A stretch of 44,359 bases of DNA from Actinomycetota bacterium (GTDB lineage: Bacteria > Actinomycetota > Acidimicrobiia > Spongiisociales > ZC4RG35): assembly GCA_003388545.1 (NCBI GenBank), contig QQVI01000349.1:1-44359 (forward strand), in the 5' to 3' direction. Positions 16,332 through 25,341 of the stretch are shown in pieces (positions within the stretch are counted from its first letter, which is position 1; each line of letters begins with the position of its first letter). Below the pieces are notes generated by a model. It saw nothing but the letters and a program-made list of their open reading frames with translations. It was not told the origin of the DNA and did no database searches. Both the position numbers and the translations under genes were made by a program.

Positions 16332-17255
16332 TCAACCCATAACCGTATCGAGAATCTCTCTTGCGCGTCGCACGTCGTCGTCCATGTGCTCAACCAGCTC
16401 TTCGACGGACGCGAACTCGAGCTCCGGGCGAAGACGCTCGACGAACTCAACGGTGAGATCCTCGCCGTATATGTCATCTTCGAAATCGAGGATGTGAGCT
16501 TCGATGATCCTCGCACCGCCGCCAAAGGTTGGCCTCGTGCCTACGTTCGTAGCCGCCATGCGAGAAATACCACCGACTGTGGCGATGGTGGCGTAGACGC
16601 CGTCGCCGGGAACCACTTTGCGCGCCACCGGGAGGAGATTGGCCGTCGGATAGCCGATCGCCTGGCCCCGATTGTCGCCATGAACGACAGCGCTGGTGGT
16701 GGCGAATCGGGACCCCAGGAGCGTTGCCGCGTCGGCCACAGAGCCAAGCTCGATGAGGTTCCTGATGCGAGAGCTCGAGACGGTCACCCCGCCCTCGGCG
16801 ATCAGGTCGACGACGTGAACGTCAAACCCGGCAACTCGTCCCGCCGTACTGAGGAAGGCGGCGTCGCCCGCTCGATCCTTACCGAAGTGGAAGTCGCTTC
16901 CTATGGTCAGCGACCTGAGATTGAGTCGCTCCACGAGTATCCGATCGACGAATTCCTGAGGGCTGAAATAGCGAATTTCGCCCAGATCGAGAACGGCCAC
17001 GACCTCCGCACCTGCCTCTTCGAGGAGATCAAGCCTCTCTTCGATGGTTGTCAGGAGCCTCGGTGTGGTGCCTGGCGCCAGGACCTCGACCGGATGGGGG
17101 TCGAATGTCACAACCGTCGCGGCGCCCTCGGGCTCGAAGGCCCGGGACAGCAATTCTCTGTGCCCGACGTGCACGCCGTCGAACACCCCGAGGGTGCCCG
17201 AGCCGGGATCCGACTGGCTTTGCCAGCCGACGAAGCTACCGCTGAGCACGCGCAT
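16332..17255 (-). CDS. ribF: Bifunctional riboflavin kinase/FAD synthetase
   Basis: RibF phosphorylates riboflavin to FMN and adenylylates FMN to FAD in the cytoplasm. The N-terminal nucleotidyltransferase half shows GVFDGVHVGHREL, VTFDPHPVEVL and SSSRIRNLI. The C-terminal flavokinase half shows NRGQAIGYPTANL and NVGTRPTFGGG, and ends in the usual RPELEFASVEELVEHMDDDVRRARE. Its 307 residues are normal. The ATG shares one base with the truB stop, so translation is coupled. Confidence 0.95.
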   Translation of the reverse strand: MRVLSGSFVGWQSQSDPGSGTLGVFDGVHVGHRELLSRAFEPEGAATVVTFDPHPVEVLAPGTTPRLLTTIEERLDLLEEAGAEVVAVLDLGEIRYFSPQEFVDRILVERLNLRSLTIGSDFHFGKDRAGDAAFLSTAGRVAGFDVHVVDLIAEGGVTVSSSRIRNLIELGSVADAATLLGSRFATTSAVVHGDNRGQAIGYPTANLLPVARKVVPGDGVYATIATVGGISRMAATNVGTRPTFGGGARIIEAHILDFEDDIYGEDLTVEFVERLRPELEFASVEELVEHMDDDVRRAREILDTVMG

Positions 17256-18130
17256 CAGGCGAGAACCACCTCGGCCCGGCTCGTGTCGCCGTGCCTCGTG
17301 TAGACCGCAAGCAGGCGCCCGTCGTCTCCGATCACGCGGAACGGCTCGTCTTCGGGCGCGTCACTCATGCTCGATCCAACGAATCGGGTGCCATGAGTCA
17401 CCGCCGCAGCCGTCTCGGCGTCCACCTCGACACCGGCGAGGTCGGAAAGGGCTTGATTCGGTGTGAGAAGCTTCGATTTCCAGCCTTCGAGCCGATCGGC
17501 GTGGATGCCGAGCCGATCGACATCGAGAGAGCCAATTCGCAGCCTTCTCAACTCCGTCAGGTGAGCGGACCCTCCCAATGTGGCGGCGATGTCGTCGGCG
17601 AGGCTGCGCACATAGGTTCCCTTCCCGCAAACGACCCTGAAGGTGACCTCCGGGTATGGGCCGTCCCCCACCGATTCGAACTCGAGCTCGTGGATCTGCA
17701 CCTGCCGGGCTTCCCTCTCGATCACGACACCTTCGCGCGCCAGCTCATAGAGCCTTCGTCCCTCATGCTTTAGAGCCGAGACCATTGGAGGTACCTGGTG
17801 AATCTCTCCGACGAACCGATCCCGCACCTCCTCCAGGTCGGCGATGTCGAACTCCATAGGCTCCCGGGCGACGACTTCACCATCTGCATCGAGCGTGTCG
17901 GTCGATACGCCGAATCGAGCGGTAGCGACGTACTCCTTGGGTTGATCTTGCAAGAACCTGATCAGACGCGTGACCCGCCCTATGGCGACGACCACAGCGC
18001 CTGTCGCCAAGGGGTCGAGGGTGCCGGCGTGGCCCACCTTCCTCTCTCCGGTGGCCCTCTTCACCCTGCCCACGACTGCATTCGACGTGATACCGCGCGG
18101 CTTGTCGACGACCAGGAATCCAGTCGTCAC
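17255..18130 (-). CDS. truB: tRNA pseudouridine(55) synthase
   Basis: TruB makes pseudouridine at position 55 of the tRNA T-loop. The 291-residue protein starts GFLVVDKPRGITSNAVVGRVKR and carries the catalytic Asp in HAGTLDPLATGAVVV. Further family motifs are KEYVATARFGVSTDTLDADGEVV, the FVGEIHQVPPMVSALKHEGRRLYELAREG region and CGKGTYVRSLADDIAATLGG. The C-terminal domain is short and PUA-like. The start overlaps the nrnA stop by four bases (ATGA), and the stop overlaps the ribF start. Confidence 0.95.
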   Translation of the reverse strand: MTTGFLVVDKPRGITSNAVVGRVKRATGERKVGHAGTLDPLATGAVVVAIGRVTRLIRFLQDQPKEYVATARFGVSTDTLDADGEVVAREPMEFDIADLEEVRDRFVGEIHQVPPMVSALKHEGRRLYELAREGVVIEREARQVQIHELEFESVGDGPYPEVTFRVVCGKGTYVRSLADDIAATLGGSAHLTELRRLRIGSLDVDRLGIHADRLEGWKSKLLTPNQALSDLAGVEVDAETAAAVTHGTRFVGSSMSDAPEDEPFRVIGDDGRLLAVYTRHGDTSRAEVVLA

Positions 18131-19104
18131 TTCGCGGCCTTCACGGCGGCGATCACCGCGGAGATTGCCTCGTCTGCGGTCATTTCCACCGTGGCTCCAG
18201 CCGCAAAGCGGTGGCCCCCGCCACCAAGACCGGCAGCGATGGCCCCGACATCGGTCCCGCCCCGCGATCGCATGCTCAGCTTCACACGGCCGTCATCGTG
18301 GGTCTTGGCGAGGACAGACACATCCGCTTCGACAGGGAGTCGGATGGTGTTGATGAGATTGTCGATGTCCCCCCAGTCAATCCCCGCCTTCTTCAGGTCG
18401 TCGGCAGTGATGACGGTTGAGACCACGCTCGCATCTTCGTCCAACTGAGCCCTCGACAGGGCAGCTCCCGCGGCGTGGAGATAGCCGAACGGCGCCCGCT
18501 CATACACATACTGGCCGATGTAGTCGGTGTTGGCGCCTGCGGCGACGAGACCAGCAGCGAGCTGAAAGGTCGATGGCTTGGTCGCCGAGTACTGGAAGCG
18601 ACCTGTGTCGGTGACCAACGCAGTGTGCAAACACGTCGCGATCTCAGCAGTGACTGGCCAGCGCAGCTCCCGAAGCAGTTCGGCCACGAGCTCGGCCGTC
18701 GCGGCAGCTTCCCCATCGACGATCCCGATGTCGCCAAATCCCTCATTGGTCACGTGGTGGTCTATCACGATGAGGGTGCTTGCATTGCCGGCATGGTGGC
18801 CGAGCTCAGCGAGCCTATCGGCACTTCCGGCGTCGAGCACGACCATGACTCCCGGGTTCTCCGGAAACTCGTCCGGTGGGACCAGGCCCACAGTCGGCAC
18901 GAACGACAGGTTCTCGGGAATGATGAAGGGCGATCCAAAGGAAGTGATGACCTTCTTGCCCGCATTCTCAGCAGCGATTGCAAGACCCATCATCGAGCCG
19001 AGCGCATCGCCGTCGGGGCCCACGTGGCATGCAAAGGTGATCTCTTCAGCTTCTTCCAGGACCTTGGCGGCCTCCGCTATCAACCGGCCCAAGTCGGCGC
19101 TCAC
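18127..19104 (-). CDS. nrnA: DHH-family oligoribonuclease/pAp phosphatase
   Basis: NrnA-type enzymes degrade short RNA oligomers (nanoRNA) and dephosphorylate 3'-phosphoadenosine 5'-phosphate. The 325-residue protein has the DHH metal site (HVGPDGDALGS, VVLDAG, VIDHHVTN) and the C-terminal DHHA1 motif GGGHRFAAGA. The length is normal. The GTG start overlaps the rbfA stop (GTGA). Its place between rbfA and truB is common in actinobacteria. Confidence 0.93.
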   Translation of the reverse strand: MSADLGRLIAEAAKVLEEAEEITFACHVGPDGDALGSMMGLAIAAENAGKKVITSFGSPFIIPENLSFVPTVGLVPPDEFPENPGVMVVLDAGSADRLAELGHHAGNASTLIVIDHHVTNEGFGDIGIVDGEAAATAELVAELLRELRWPVTAEIATCLHTALVTDTGRFQYSATKPSTFQLAAGLVAAGANTDYIGQYVYERAPFGYLHAAGAALSRAQLDEDASVVSTVITADDLKKAGIDWGDIDNLINTIRLPVEADVSVLAKTHDDGRVKLSMRSRGGTDVGAIAAGLGGGGHRFAAGATVEMTADEAISAVIAAVKAAK

Positions 19105-19445
19105 TCTTCCTCACCTGGTTGCAGATCGCGCAGGATCTGCTCGATCCTCTCTCCGGCCACCACGCCACTGTCGATCTCGAACTCCAGCACCGGCGTGTAC
19201 TTGATACGGACCTCGCGGCCGATCGCCCTCTGCAGCCTCGGCCCAGCGGCGCGCAGGGCCTCGAGCACGCCGTCTTTGTCCTCTGCCAGTGCGTCGACGA
19301 ATACGACTGCCTTGCGCAGGTTGGGAGCGGTATCGACACCCGTGATCGAGACCAGTTCGAGACGCGTGTCGCTCAGCTTCTCCACCTCTTCGGCCAACAC
19401 TTCGCGGAGAATCGAGTTGACCCTGAGCATGCGTGGAGTTGTCAT
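19101..19445 (-). CDS. rbfA: 30S ribosome-binding factor A
   Basis: RbfA is a small KH-like protein that helps mature the 5' end of 16S rRNA in late 30S assembly. The 114-residue protein reads TTPRMLRVNSILREVLAEEVEKL, then ITGVDTAPNLRKAVVFVDAL and LQRAIGREVRIKYTPVLEFEID. I chose the ATG at 19445, which has AGGGG nine bases upstream, over a TTG at 19493 that would overlap infB. The stop overlaps the nrnA start. Confidence 0.94.
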   Translation of the reverse strand: MTTPRMLRVNSILREVLAEEVEKLSDTRLELVSITGVDTAPNLRKAVVFVDALAEDKDGVLEALRAAGPRLQRAIGREVRIKYTPVLEFEIDSGVVAGERIEQILRDLQPGEEE

Positions 19446-19479
19446 TGGCTGCACCCCTGGGGATGTGGTCGCATCCGGA

Positions 19480-21588
19480 TTACGTGCGAGCAACCTCGCG
19501 GATGAGGTAGACCTCGATCAGGTCGCCTTCTTTGATGTCGTTGTAGTTCTCGAATCCCATACCGCATTCGAAGCCCTGCGCTACCTCTCGGACATCGTCT
19601 TTGAAGCGTCTGAGCGAAGACACGACGCCGTCGTGGACGATCACGCCATCGCGAAGCAGGCGCGCCTTGGCGCCACGCTGCACGGTGCCTTCGAGAACGT
19701 AACAGCCGGCGACGGTGCCACCTCGTGGCACCTTGAAGGTGGCTCGGACTTCGGCGGTGCCCAGCACCTGTTCTTGCTCATCGGGAGCGAGCTGGCCCAC
19801 GAGAAGCTGTTCGATATCGTCGAGCAGCTCGTAGATGACGCCGTAGGTCCTTATCTCGATGCCCGCCTGTTCCGCGGCCTTACGCGACTTCGGCTCCGGA
19901 CGGACGTTGAACCCAACTATGACGGCTCCGGTCACGTCGGCCAGTGACACGTCGTTCTCGTTGATCCCACCCACTGCACCATGGACTATCTCGATCTGAC
20001 CGCCTTCGCGCTCGATCTTCCCGATCGACTCTCGTAGTGCCTCGAGTGAGCCCTGGGCATCGGCCTTGACCACCACGTTGAGCTGAGCGTCCTCGCTACG
20101 AAGCTGTTCGAGGAGGCCTTGCAGCCGATCGCGGGCACTGGGCATGGCCTGCTCCTCGGCTTTGACTTCCTCGAGACGAGCAGCCGCGATCTTTCGCGCC
20201 TCCCGATCGTTCTTGACGACTTCGAGGAAATCACCCGCTGCGGGCATCTCGTCCCAGCCCATGATCTGCACGGGTGTCGCGGGGCCCGCCTTCTTCAGTT
20301 GCTCGCCCCGATCGTTGAGAAGGGCCCGGGCCCTTCCAGAGACGGCGCCGGCAACGAATGCGTCACCCTGCTTCAGGGTTCCTCTCTGGACGATGGCCGT
20401 TGCCACCGCACCGCGCCCACGCTCGAGTTGGGCTTCGACCACGACGCCCGATGCCTTGGGCTTGGGATTTGCCTTGAACTCTTCGAGCTGCGAGATGAGG
20501 TCGATGACCTCCAGGAGGTCCGAAACGCCATCCCCGTTTACTGCGGAGACCTCGACCGACGGGACATCCCCGCCGAGCTCCTCCACGATGACGCCTTGCT
20601 CGGTGAGCTCGGTGCGGACACGCAGCGGATCTGCGCCGGGTAGGTCGATCTTGTTGACGGCAACGATCATCTTCACACCGGCCGCCTGGGCATGGGAGAT
20701 CGCCTCGATGGTCTGTGGCATGACACCATCGTCGGCCGCCACGACGAGTATGACGATGTCGGTGATGTTCGCCCCACGTGCCCGCAGGGCCGTGAACGCC
20801 TCATGACCGGGGGTGTCGATGAATGTGATCGGGTGACCGTTGACCTCGACCTGGTAAGCACCTATGTGCTGAGTGATGCCGCCCTCTTCGCCTTCAACCA
20901 CGTTGGCGCTGCGAATCGTGTCGAGCAACGTCGTCTTGCCGTGATCGACATGGCCCATGACCGTCACGACCGGAGGCCGGCCCACCAGGTCTGCTTCATC
21001 GTCGTCGAATTCAGGCTGCTCGGCGACAACGGGCGGAGGAGCAGCTTCCTCGATCTCGACTATGTAGCCGAAGGACTCGCCGATCTCTTCGATCAGGTCG
21101 CTCGGCATTTCCGCGTTGGCACCTGCGGGCACGCCTTTGCCCATGAGTGCCTTGACGACCTCTCCGGTTGGCTGCGAGATGGCGGCAGCGAAGTCGGCGA
21201 CCGATGCGCCTGCCGGGACTGACGTGATCTCGACATCCTTAGCCTGAGCGGGCTCTTTGGTCTCGGTCGGCTCGTCGGCCTCCGCAGACTCGTCGGCATC
21301 AGCCGGAGCGACCTCCTCAGGTTCCGTCGCGGGTTCGTCTGCCTGGGCCTCCGTATCGGCCTCTGTCTCTTCGGCCTCTGTCCCTTCGAGCTGTGTCTCT
21401 TCGACCTCGCCGTCTGACTGCTCCACCGCAGCTGGCTCGTCGGACGAGAAAGCCATACGGACCAGTTCCGCGCCTTCGTCATCCAGCCCCGAAGACGCCG
21501 TCTTCACATCCAGGCCCAGCTCCTGCGCCTGCTCCAGGACATCCCTGGACTCGAGGCCCATTTCGCGGGCAAGCTCATAAACCCTCAC
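19480..21588 (-). CDS. infB: Translation initiation factor IF-2
   Basis: IF-2 is the GTPase that brings fMet-tRNA to the 30S subunit and promotes subunit joining. The protein has 702 residues, shorter than many actinobacterial IF-2s. An IF2_N domain (about 1-50) is followed by an acidic, lysine-poor linker (about 52-115) and a second IF2_N domain (about 125-180). The G domain follows with GHVDHGKTT, DTPGHEAF and NKIDLPGA, then the beta barrels and C2 domain. It begins 13 bases after nusA; the ylxR gene often found between them is absent. Confidence 0.96.
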   Translation of the reverse strand: MRVYELAREMGLESRDVLEQAQELGLDVKTASSGLDDEGAELVRMAFSSDEPAAVEQSDGEVEETQLEGTEAEETEADTEAQADEPATEPEEVAPADADESAEADEPTETKEPAQAKDVEITSVPAGASVADFAAAISQPTGEVVKALMGKGVPAGANAEMPSDLIEEIGESFGYIVEIEEAAPPPVVAEQPEFDDDEADLVGRPPVVTVMGHVDHGKTTLLDTIRSANVVEGEEGGITQHIGAYQVEVNGHPITFIDTPGHEAFTALRARGANITDIVILVVAADDGVMPQTIEAISHAQAAGVKMIVAVNKIDLPGADPLRVRTELTEQGVIVEELGGDVPSVEVSAVNGDGVSDLLEVIDLISQLEEFKANPKPKASGVVVEAQLERGRGAVATAIVQRGTLKQGDAFVAGAVSGRARALLNDRGEQLKKAGPATPVQIMGWDEMPAAGDFLEVVKNDREARKIAAARLEEVKAEEQAMPSARDRLQGLLEQLRSEDAQLNVVVKADAQGSLEALRESIGKIEREGGQIEIVHGAVGGINENDVSLADVTGAVIVGFNVRPEPKSRKAAEQAGIEIRTYGVIYELLDDIEQLLVGQLAPDEQEQVLGTAEVRATFKVPRGGTVAGCYVLEGTVQRGAKARLLRDGVIVHDGVVSSLRRFKDDVREVAQGFECGMGFENYNDIKEGDLIEVYLIREVART

Positions 21589-21601
21589 TACTCAAACTCT
21601 C

Positions 21602-22927
21602 TCATTCACTCTCGTCGTCATTTGCTGCGCGCTCGTCGGTGCTCATGGCGTCTTCGTCATCCTGTTCGGTCACACTCGCTTCGGGCATGGCCTCCTCGGC
21701 GGCATCATCCGCCTCCGCAGCGGGCGCGGGCTCAGCGTCCACTTCGACATCCTCGCCAGGATCCACGACAGCTGCGTCATCTTCAGCCGGGGCCTGCCCC
21801 ACCGCTGATTCTTCGGTTGAAGGCTCCTCGGTCGCGGGCTCCGCATCGGAAGCGCTCTCGACAGTCTCCTCCCCGGAGTCGGTCGTGGCTCCCGCTGTCT
21901 CATCCGCAGGGGTGGCGTCCTCGTCGGAGCCCTGCTCCTCGGCCTCCGGCGGCTCCGGTGGCCGGTCCGGATGGATGTCCACCTTGTAGCCCGAGAGCCG
22001 AGCCGCAAGTCGAGCGTTCTGACCCTCTTTCCCGATCGCCAGCGAAAGCTGGTGCTCGGAGACGATCACATCAGCGGTCTTCGTCTCCTCATCGATGCGG
22101 ACCTCCTGGACCTTGGCCGGTCCCAGCGCCTCTGCGATGAACTGGCCGATGTCATCGCGCCACTGCACGACATCCACTTTCTCACCGCGCAGCTCATTGA
22201 CCACCTGGCGCACCCGGGCGCCACGCGCCCCCACGCATGCCCCCTTGGGGTCGACGTTGGGGTCGTTGGAGATCACGGCGATCTTGGTGCGGTGTCCGGG
22301 CTCCCGGGCGATGTTGACGATCTCGACCGTCCCGTCGTTCAGCTCGGGAACTTCGAGTTCCAGCAATCGGCGGACCAGATCGGGATGGCTCCTCGAGACC
22401 ACGATCTGGGCACCTTTGCCCTCATTGCGCACCTCGATGATGAGGGCCTTGACGCGATTTCCTCGTTCGAGCCGCTCGAAGGGGATTCGCTCAGACCCGG
22501 GAAGTATCGCTTCGGCGTCGCCGAGGTCGAGAATCACCGATCGATAGTCGACCTGCTGCACGAGGCCGGTGACCAGGTCTCCCTCGCGCCCTTCGTACAT
22601 GTCATAGACGAGCTCCCGCTTCGCCTCACGGAGCTTGTGCTGCATCACCTGCTTGAAGGACTGCGCGGCGATCCGACCGAAGGCCTCTCCCTCCGGCGTG
22701 TCCTCCCACTCGTCGATGACGTTGCCGTCTTCGTCGAGCACCTGGGCATACACAGTCACTTCACCTGAGTCGGGATCAATGGTGACCCTCGCCTCTTCGG
22801 CAGCCCCCGGGCTTCGCTTGTATGCGGCGACCAGGGCGTTCGCGAAGGCATCGAGGATCGCCTCTACGGCGACTCCCCGTTCCCTTGCGAGGACCTCAAT
22901 GGCCTCCATCATCGTGTCGAGCTGCAT
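21602..22927 (-). CDS. nusA: Transcription termination/antitermination factor NusA
   Basis: NusA binds RNA polymerase and modulates pausing, termination and antitermination. The 441-residue protein has the N-terminal polymerase-binding domain (MQLDTMMEAIEVLARERGV...), an S1 domain (EGDLVTGLVQQVDYRSVILDLGDAEAILP) and two KH domains (DPKGACVGARGARVRQVVNELRGEKVDVVQW; LAIGKEGQNARLAARLSGYKVDI). Then follows a tail of about 115 residues, very rich in Glu, Asp, Ala and Pro and with no Lys, unlike the short tails of most relatives. The ATG at 22927 has AAGGAG at ideal spacing, which rules out an upstream start. It lies between rimP and infB as in most bacteria. Confidence 0.95.
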   Translation of the reverse strand: MQLDTMMEAIEVLARERGVAVEAILDAFANALVAAYKRSPGAAEEARVTIDPDSGEVTVYAQVLDEDGNVIDEWEDTPEGEAFGRIAAQSFKQVMQHKLREAKRELVYDMYEGREGDLVTGLVQQVDYRSVILDLGDAEAILPGSERIPFERLERGNRVKALIIEVRNEGKGAQIVVSRSHPDLVRRLLELEVPELNDGTVEIVNIAREPGHRTKIAVISNDPNVDPKGACVGARGARVRQVVNELRGEKVDVVQWRDDIGQFIAEALGPAKVQEVRIDEETKTADVIVSEHQLSLAIGKEGQNARLAARLSGYKVDIHPDRPPEPPEAEEQGSDEDATPADETAGATTDSGEETVESASDAEPATEEPSTEESAVGQAPAEDDAAVVDPGEDVEVDAEPAPAAEADDAAEEAMPEASVTEQDDEDAMSTDERAANDDESE

Positions 22928-22935
22928 GTTTCTCC

Positions 22936-23406
22936 TTAGTGCCCTGGCTTGGGAGCTCTCTCCCACCTGAAGACGGTGTTCGCCTTGACAACCGACTCAT
23001 ATGTGAAAGTCTCCTCGCCCTGATCGCCATCAACGCTGAAGGTCTCATCATTGGCTTTCGTGAGGACCCCCTTGATCGTGCGGGTGGTCTCGCCCAGCCT
23101 GACTTTCGCTGCGACCTCTCTCCCTACCGACTTGCGATAGTGCTCGGGCCGACGCAGCTTGCGCTCCAGACCCGGTGTCGTCACTTCGAGTTGATACGCA
23201 CCTTCGAGGTCCGACTCGTTGTCGAGCATTCGAGAGATGCCGCGCGACAGCTCAGCGAGACGGTCGATATCGAGGCTCTCACCGTCAACGGCGACGCGCA
23301 GAACTCTGCCCTTACCTCTACCACTGAGCTCCAAATCGTCGAGCTCGAGTCGTTCTGCAGCGAGGTACGGCTCTACCAGTTGCCATATTTCCGCAGTCGT
23401 CGTCAA
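22936..23406 (-). CDS. rimP: Ribosome maturation factor RimP
   Basis: RimP supports 30S assembly, especially entry of proteins near S12. The 156-residue protein shows VEPYLAAERLELDDLELSGRGKGRVLRVAVD, SLDIDRLAELSRGISRMLD, YQLEVTTPGLERKLRRPEHYRKSVGREV and a C-terminal SH3-like barrel. I chose the TTG at 23406, which has GGAG eight bases upstream and gives the family's usual N-terminus. Longer readings would run through the leader hairpin and the promoter. It is the first gene of the long operon. Confidence 0.92.
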   Translation of the reverse strand: MTTTAEIWQLVEPYLAAERLELDDLELSGRGKGRVLRVAVDGESLDIDRLAELSRGISRMLDNESDLEGAYQLEVTTPGLERKLRRPEHYRKSVGREVAAKVRLGETTRTIKGVLTKANDETFSVDGDQGEETFTYESVVKANTVFRWERAPKPGH

Positions 23407-23453
23407 TTCTTCTCCAACATCTTCCAGGCTCTGGCCCGTATGACCACAGCAAA

Positions 23454-23480
23454 CAGGTGGGTGCACGAGGCGCCCACCTG
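23454..23480 (-). promoter_or_regulatory. Leader hairpin of the rimP-nusA-infB operon (possible attenuator)
   Basis: Eleven-base arms (23454-23464 and 23470-23480, one wobble) close a five-base loop. On the minus strand the stem is followed by TTTGCTG. Flanking CCACA and TGTGG could extend it. It lies between the promoter and the rimP start, and resembles a weak terminator or attenuator. Confidence 0.6.
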
Positions 23481-23508
23481 ACCGAAAAGCGTCCTGTTGT
23501 GGATGGTG

Positions 23509-23537
23509 ATTATAGGGGCAATCGCAAAACTCCCCCA
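23509..23537 (-). promoter_or_regulatory. Promoter of the rimP-pnp operon
   Basis: Minus-strand TTGGGG (23537-23532) and a perfect TATAAT (23514-23509) are spaced by 17 bases. The predicted start near 23502 leaves a leader of about 96 bases before the TTG of rimP. Confidence 0.72.
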
Positions 23538-23557
23538 AGACCTGCCGGAGCGAAGAT

Positions 23558-25276
23558 TCAGGCCTCCCGGGCTGCCTTCACGATGTGGGTGGTCCTCTCG
23601 ACGACGGTGCCCAGCGGCACCTCGACGGTTTCGAGGCCATCGCGCGTGGTGAGCTCGATGACGCCGCTTTCCACGCCGCGCGGCCCGACGGTTATCCGGT
23701 ACGGGATCCCGACCAATTCGGCGTCAGCGAATTTCACTCCGGGCCGTTCCGAACGATCGTCCAGGATCACATCGAGACCTTCGCCGGCCAATGCCTCATA
23801 TAGGGACATGGCCGCCGTCATCGTTGTCTCGTCATCGGCGCGAAGCACGGTCAGCACGACCTCGAACGGGGCTACGGGGACGGGCCACACCATCCCGTTG
23901 TCATCGTGTGAGCTCTCGACGACCGCCGCCATGGCCCGCTCCACGCCGATCCCGTATGAGCCCATTATCACGGGGTGGCTGTTGCCCTCCTCATCTTGAA
24001 CATAGGCTCCGAAGGCTTCTGAGTACTTCGTGCCCAGCTTGAAGATGTGCCCCACCTCTATGCCCTTCCACAAGTCGAGCGAACCGTCGCAGTTGATGCA
24101 TCTGTCTCCCGCCTTCACTGTTCTGAGATCGGCCCAGACACTGACGTCGATGTCGCGCTCCACACTCACCCCGGAGTAGTGCCAATCGTCCTCATTGGCC
24201 CCCGTGGTCATGTTGACCCTTCCCCGGAGCGCTTCGTCCGCCACCACCCGCAGATCTTTGACGCCCACGGCACCGAGGCTGCCGGGTTGCGCACCCAAGA
24301 GGCCCTCGATCTCTTCGGGCTGGGCGGCCCGGATGTCCTCGCCCACTCCCATGGCATCGAGCATCTTCTGCTCCTCCAGATCGTGGTCGCCACGGAGCAA
24401 CACAACGACAGGTTCGCCCTCGAGGTAATAGACAAGGCTTTTGATCTGGCGCTCGGGAGACGCGATCTCAGGGTGCTTCTCGGCCAGGGCCTTGATCGTC
24501 CGCAGGCCCGGTGTGGGAAAACGATCCAACTCGCCGGGCTCACCGTCTTCCACCACGCCGAGGGCGGACGTAGCCTTCTCCCGGTTGGCTCGGTAGTCGC
24601 AATTCTCACATGTGACGATCCAGTCCTCGCCGGCATCGGACCTGACGATGAACTCGACCGACTCAGACCCACCCATCGCTCCAGACGACGCCTCGACGTC
24701 GATGGCCTTCATCCCCATCCGGGCGAAAATCCGTCGGTAGGCCGCGCGGTGCTTCTCGAAACCGGTGTCCAGTCCGGTCCTGTCGATGTCGAGCGTGTAC
24801 GAGTCCTTCATCGTGAACTCACGGACGCGCAGCAGGCCGGACTTAGGCCTGGGCTCGTCGCGGAACTTCGTGTGCATCTGATACCAGATCTGCGGCAGCT
24901 GGCGATATGAAGAGAGCTCTGAGGCCAACATCCCGAAGATCTCCTCCTCGGTCATGCCCAGAACCTGATCCATGCCTTTTCGATCCTTCAGCTTGAAGAG
25001 GTTGTCCCCCATCAGGTCGTAGCGCCCGGACTGCTTCCAGATCTCGGCCGGGTGAAGCGTTGGGAGAATCATCTCCTGGCCACCGATGGCGTTCATCTCC
25101 TCACGGATGATGTTGGCGATCTTGAGCCAGGTGCGATTTCCCAGCGTGAGCATGGTGTAGGAACCGGCTGCGAGTTGGCGGATGAATCCGCCGCGCACGA
25201 GCAGCTTGTGGCTGATCGCCTCCGCATCGGCGGGGTCGTCACGAAGGGTGGGTATGAAGGTCTGCGACCAACGCAT
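23558..25276 (-). CDS. proS: Prolyl-tRNA synthetase (bacterial type)
   Basis: It charges tRNA-Pro with proline in the cytoplasm. The 572-residue enzyme has the class II motifs: motif 1 around LTLGNRTWLKIANIIREEM...LPTLHPAEIW, motif 2 FRDEPRPKSGLLRVREFTMKDSYTL, and motif 3 GSYGIGVERAMAAVVE. The editing (INS) domain lies between motifs 2 and 3 (about residues 225-390). The anticodon-binding domain at the end begins PVPVAPFEVVLTVL. The length matches the bacterial ProRS type. It ends 20 bases before the promoter of the next operon, and ispG lies upstream. Confidence 0.96.
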   Translation of the reverse strand: MRWSQTFIPTLRDDPADAEAISHKLLVRGGFIRQLAAGSYTMLTLGNRTWLKIANIIREEMNAIGGQEMILPTLHPAEIWKQSGRYDLMGDNLFKLKDRKGMDQVLGMTEEEIFGMLASELSSYRQLPQIWYQMHTKFRDEPRPKSGLLRVREFTMKDSYTLDIDRTGLDTGFEKHRAAYRRIFARMGMKAIDVEASSGAMGGSESVEFIVRSDAGEDWIVTCENCDYRANREKATSALGVVEDGEPGELDRFPTPGLRTIKALAEKHPEIASPERQIKSLVYYLEGEPVVVLLRGDHDLEEQKMLDAMGVGEDIRAAQPEEIEGLLGAQPGSLGAVGVKDLRVVADEALRGRVNMTTGANEDDWHYSGVSVERDIDVSVWADLRTVKAGDRCINCDGSLDLWKGIEVGHIFKLGTKYSEAFGAYVQDEEGNSHPVIMGSYGIGVERAMAAVVESSHDDNGMVWPVPVAPFEVVLTVLRADDETTMTAAMSLYEALAGEGLDVILDDRSERPGVKFADAELVGIPYRITVGPRGVESGVIELTTRDGLETVEVPLGTVVERTTHIVKAAREA

Positions 25277-25341
25277 GAGTCTTTCCGGTCGGCTGTGTCG
25301 AGTGAGAACGGTAACCGTAGCCCGGAGGCTAGAGGGAAGGT

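Noticed and set aside
23407-23538. Longer rimP reading starting at 23538
   Set aside because: It runs through the promoter and the leader hairpin, and the family N-terminus begins at the TTG with a good ribosome-binding site.
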